64,000 nt of DNA from Solibacillus isronensis (GTDB lineage Bacteria > Bacillota > Bacilli > Bacillales_A > Planococcaceae): contig NZ_FVZN01000009.1 in assembly GCF_900168685.1 (NCBI RefSeq), forward strand, positions 1-64,000, written 5' to 3'. Under the pieces are notes generated by a model. The model had not been told where the DNA came from and did no database searches. It was given only the letters and a program-made list of their open reading frames with translations. The stretch's first letter is position 1. Each line of letters begins with the position of its first letter. The translations under genes were made by a program, and so were the position numbers. Positions 61,843 to 64,000 of this stretch are shown piece after piece.

Positions 61843-63303
61843 TTACTGTGCAAATTTTTCAACACGAGCAATTGTTTTTTCCTTGCCGATTAAAGCGATG
61901 GCATTCGGCAATTCCGGACCATGTGTTTGACCAGTTGTCACAACACGGATTGGCATAAACAGATTTTTACCTTTTACGCCCGTTTCTTTTTGTACAGCTT
62001 TAATAGCTGCTTTAATTGAAGCGGCATCAAAAGATTCTAAAGCTTCTAATTGAGTTTTAAATGAAGCCATAACAGCCGGCACAGTTTCACCAGCTAACAC
62101 TTCGTTTGCTTCTTCATCATATGCAATTTCTTCTGTGAAAAATAGGCTCGATAATTCTACGATTTCTGCACCGAAGCTCATTTGTTCATGGTAAAGAGCG
62201 ATTAAATCAGAAGCCCATGCTTGTTGCTCTTCAGATAGCTCTTCTGGAAGTAAGCCCGCTTTTTGCAAGTGTGGCAATGCTAAAGCAACTACCTCTTCAT
62301 GAGACATTTTTTTAATATATTGGTTGTTCATCCATGTTAGTTTTGTTTTATCGAACATTGATGGTGATTTTGACAAACGCTTTTCATCAAACAGCTTTAC
62401 AAATTCGTCATGTGAGAAGATTTCTTCTTCTCCCTCAGGTGACCAGCCAAGCAATGCAAAGAAGTTAAACATCGCTTCCGGTAAGTAGCCTAGGTCCTTG
62501 TATTGTGTAACGAACTGAATGATTGACTCATCACGTTTTGATAATTTTTTGCGCTCTTCATTTACGATTAATGTCATATGTCCATATTGCGGATATTCCC
62601 ATCCGAATGCGTCAAAGATCATCATTTGTTTTGGTGTGTTTGATAAATGCTCTTCCCCACGGAATACATGTGTAATTTCCATGAAGTGGTCATCCAGCAC
62701 TACCGCATAATTGTAAGTTGGGATACCGTTTGCTTTTACAAGCACCCAGTCGCCGATATCTTTTGATTCGAAAGATACTTCGCCGCGAACTAAGTCAGTG
62801 AACTGATACGTAACATTTTCAGGAACGCGCATACGAATTGTGTGCGGGATACCAGCAGCTTCTTTTTCAGCAACTTCCTCAGCTGTTAAATGACGGCATT
62901 TCCCATCATATGCAGGTGCAGCAACACCTTGTGCTTTTTGTTTTTCGCGTGATGCTTCAAGCTCTTCTGAAGTACAGAAACATTTATAAGCTTGTCCGTT
63001 TTCCAGCATTTTTTCTGCATGCTCTTTATAAATATCAAGACGCTCCATTTGACGGTAAGGTGCATATGGGCCGCCGATATCAATTGACTCATCCGGCATG
63101 ATGCCTAACCAGCGTAAGTTATCAAGTTGAGAAGCTTCTCCACCCTCTACATTACGCTCAATATCTGTATCTTCAATACGTACTACAAAAGTACCGTTGT
63201 GATGTTTTGCATATAAATAGTTGAATAAAGCTGTACGTGCGCCACCGATATGTAAAAATCCTGTTGGCGATGGTGCATAACGAACGCGAACTGTTTTCGT
63301 CAT
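61843..63303 (-). CDS. gltX: Glutamate-tRNA ligase
   Basis: GluRS, 486 residues, is a class I synthetase; in Bacillales lacking GlnRS it also charges tRNA-Gln with Glu for later amidation. HIGH-type motif [14 protein letters not shown] (near residue 10) and KLSKRD (the KMSKS loop) are visible, with an anticodon-binding domain behind. A zinc-type [13 protein letters not shown] segment is present. The leader contains two hairpins. Confidence 0.98.
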   Translation of the reverse strand: MTKTVRVRYAPSPTGFLHIGGARTALFNYLYAKHHNGTFVVRIEDTDIERNVEGGEASQLDNLRWLGIMPDESIDIGGPYAPYRQMERLDIYKEHAEKMLENGQAYKCFCTSEELEASREKQKAQGVAAPAYDGKCRHLTAEEVAEKEAAGIPHTIRMRVPENVTYQFTDLVRGEVSFESKDIGDWVLVKANGIPTYNYAVVLDDHFMEITHVFRGEEHLSNTPKQMMIFDAFGWEYPQYGHMTLIVNEERKKLSKRDESIIQFVTQYKDLGYLPEAMFNFFALLGWSPEGEEEIFSHDEFVKLFDEKRLSKSPSMFDKTKLTWMNNQYIKKMSHEEVVALALPHLQKAGLLPEELSEEQQAWASDLIALYHEQMSFGAEIVELSSLFFTEEIAYDEEANEVLAGETVPAVMASFKTQLEALESFDAASIKAAIKAVQKETGVKGKNLFMPIRVVTTGQTHGPELPNAIALIGKEKTIARVEKFAQ

Positions 63304-63469
63304 AAATATTGCCTCCTAATTTTAGCGTTAAAACGCTCGACCTTTTTCGCATATAAAAAAGTTTACTTTTATATGTATATAAACGGACATTATATTGTCC
63401 AATATCGGCACAATAGATGTCTTTTAAACTTTAACCATTCTACCACTGTAAGTTATTAAATTAAAGTAG
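63304..63469 (-). promoter_or_regulatory. gltX leader and promoter region
   Basis: Two stems lie before gltX: CATATAAAA / TTTTATATG (63350-63375) and AGCGTT / AACGCT (63324-63337). A TATAAT lies further up inside GGACAATATAATGTCC; no clear -35 is visible. No T-box motif was found. Confidence 0.45.
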
Positions 63470-63493
63470 CGTGTGCCGATTTTTGACACACGC
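63470..63493 (-). terminator. Hairpin after ispF
   Basis: GCGTGTG pairs with CACACGC across a 10-base loop. The T-tract on the minus strand is weak (TACTTTAATTT), so termination is probable but not certain. Confidence 0.55.
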
Positions 63494-63520
63494 CCTCATT
63501 TTTATCTCGCATTAACGGTT

Positions 63521-63631
63521 AGTTGGGTCAACACGATGTTGGTCACACAAGCGTTGTCACAGGATATGACGGTTTTAGCTTGTTTTCCTTCTACTCAGTG
63601 GAGATGAAGCTCCCCACTGATTGAAGCTTCA
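63521..63631. repeat. Multi-hairpin intergenic element between ispF and gltX
   Basis: Several small inverted repeats follow each other: CAACA-cga-TGTTG (63529-63541), ACAA-gcg-TTGT (63547-63557), GTCA / TGAC (63556-63570), CAGTGG-AG / CT-C-CCACTG (63596-63619) and the palindrome TGAAGCTTCA (63622-63631). No coding sense is seen. It resembles dispersed structured repeats, but a search is needed to prove that. Confidence 0.45.
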
Positions 63632-63633
63632 CT

Positions 63634-64000
63634 TTATACTTTAACTAAAAGAATTGTTGCCATTGCTGCAATTCCTTCTTCACGACCAACAAAACCTAAC
63701 TTCTCTGTTGTTGTCGCTTTTACATTTACTTGTGAAGGTTCGGCATTCAATAATTGTGCGATACGGTTTTGCATTTGTGAGATATATGGAGCCATTTTCG
63801 GACGCTGTGCCATAATCGTACAATCCACATTGCCTAATTTATATCCGCGCTCTTCTACCATCTTCCAAATATATTCAAGTAACTTCGCTGAATCGGCATC
63901 TTTCCACTCCGGGTCTGTATCCGGGAAGTGACGGCCAATATCCCCTTCACCAATTGCACCTAATGCCGCGTCTGTCACTGTATGTAAAAGTACATCGGCA
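63634..64000 (-). CDS. ispF: 2-C-methyl-D-erythritol 2,4-cyclodiphosphate synthase, C-terminal part
   Basis: IspF makes the cyclic diphosphate in the MEP isoprenoid pathway. Only the last 121 residues are in the window. The first visible residues, [27 protein letters not shown], include a zinc-binding His (LLH); the AspxHis of the N-terminus lies beyond the edge. The end, [21 protein letters not shown], is typical. It lies upstream of gltX, as in B. subtilis. Confidence 0.97.
   Translation of the reverse strand, partial: ADVLLHTVTDAALGAIGEGDIGRHFPDTDPEWKDADSAKLLEYIWKMVEERGYKLGNVDCTIMAQRPKMAPYISQMQNRIAQLLNAEPSQVNVKATTTEKLGFVGREEGIAAMATILLVKV

Noticed and set aside
63304-63469. T-box in front of gltX
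   Set aside because: No GGTGGAACC-type motif or terminator hairpin with a T-run is present; only two unrelated stems.

Overview
The window comes from a low-GC, endospore-forming member of the Bacillales, most like Lysinibacillus or Solibacillus (Planococcaceae). Evidence: the 5' end of a 16S rRNA gene, Bacillus-type gene order, germination and sporulation genes (gerD, kbaA, cwlD, sigH), zinc-ribbon type S14, and strong Shine-Dalgarno sequences. The genus is inferred from overall similarity and was not tested. Almost everything is transcribed leftward (minus strand), so the ancestral order reads from the right end.

Right end to left (64000 to about 40300): ispF (cut by the window edge), gltX, a cysteine T-box leader and cysS, mrnC, rlmB, rae1/yacP, sigH, rpmG, secE, nusG, rplK, rplA, the L10 attenuated leader with rplJ-rplL, ybxB, rpoB, rpoC, ybxF, rpsL, rpsG, fusA and tuf. 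This is the standard Bacillus information-processing superoperon. cysE, which normally sits between gltX and cysS, is absent.

Accessory block (about 40300 to 28870): between tuf and rpsJ, normally close neighbours, lie about 11 kb of other genes: malate synthase G, a complete IS1182-family element that duplicated a palindromic terminator, a LysR regulator, a Bce-type peptide-antibiotic sensing and detoxification module (bceRS-bceAB), and a YuiF-type Na+/H+ antiporter.

S10-spc-alpha cluster (28870 to 14400): rpsJ through rplQ, with secY, adk, infA and rpoA. map (and ybzG), found between adk and infA in B. subtilis, are missing. A 413-base non-coding stretch with a promoter and a repeat-like GC-rich segment takes their place.

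Left part (14400 to 1): a structured leader region, then the ECF vitamin-transporter core (ecfA1, ecfA2, ecfT), truA, rplM and rpsI. Next are a structured intergenic repeat, a broken C45-family gene, and a heterodimeric multidrug ABC exporter operon with a small basic protein and a palindromic operator. The sporulation/germination group follows (cwlD, salA, gerD, kbaA, a degenerate pdaB-like gene), and then the start of an rRNA operon.

I found no convincing undescribed defence or biosynthetic system. The best leads are regulatory and evolutionary: a sigma-E-like promoter built into a terminator hairpin at cwlD, overlapping divergent rrn and sigma-E-like promoters, an IS that targets and duplicates a terminator, a strong terminator between rpoB and rpoC, and several structured non-coding elements.
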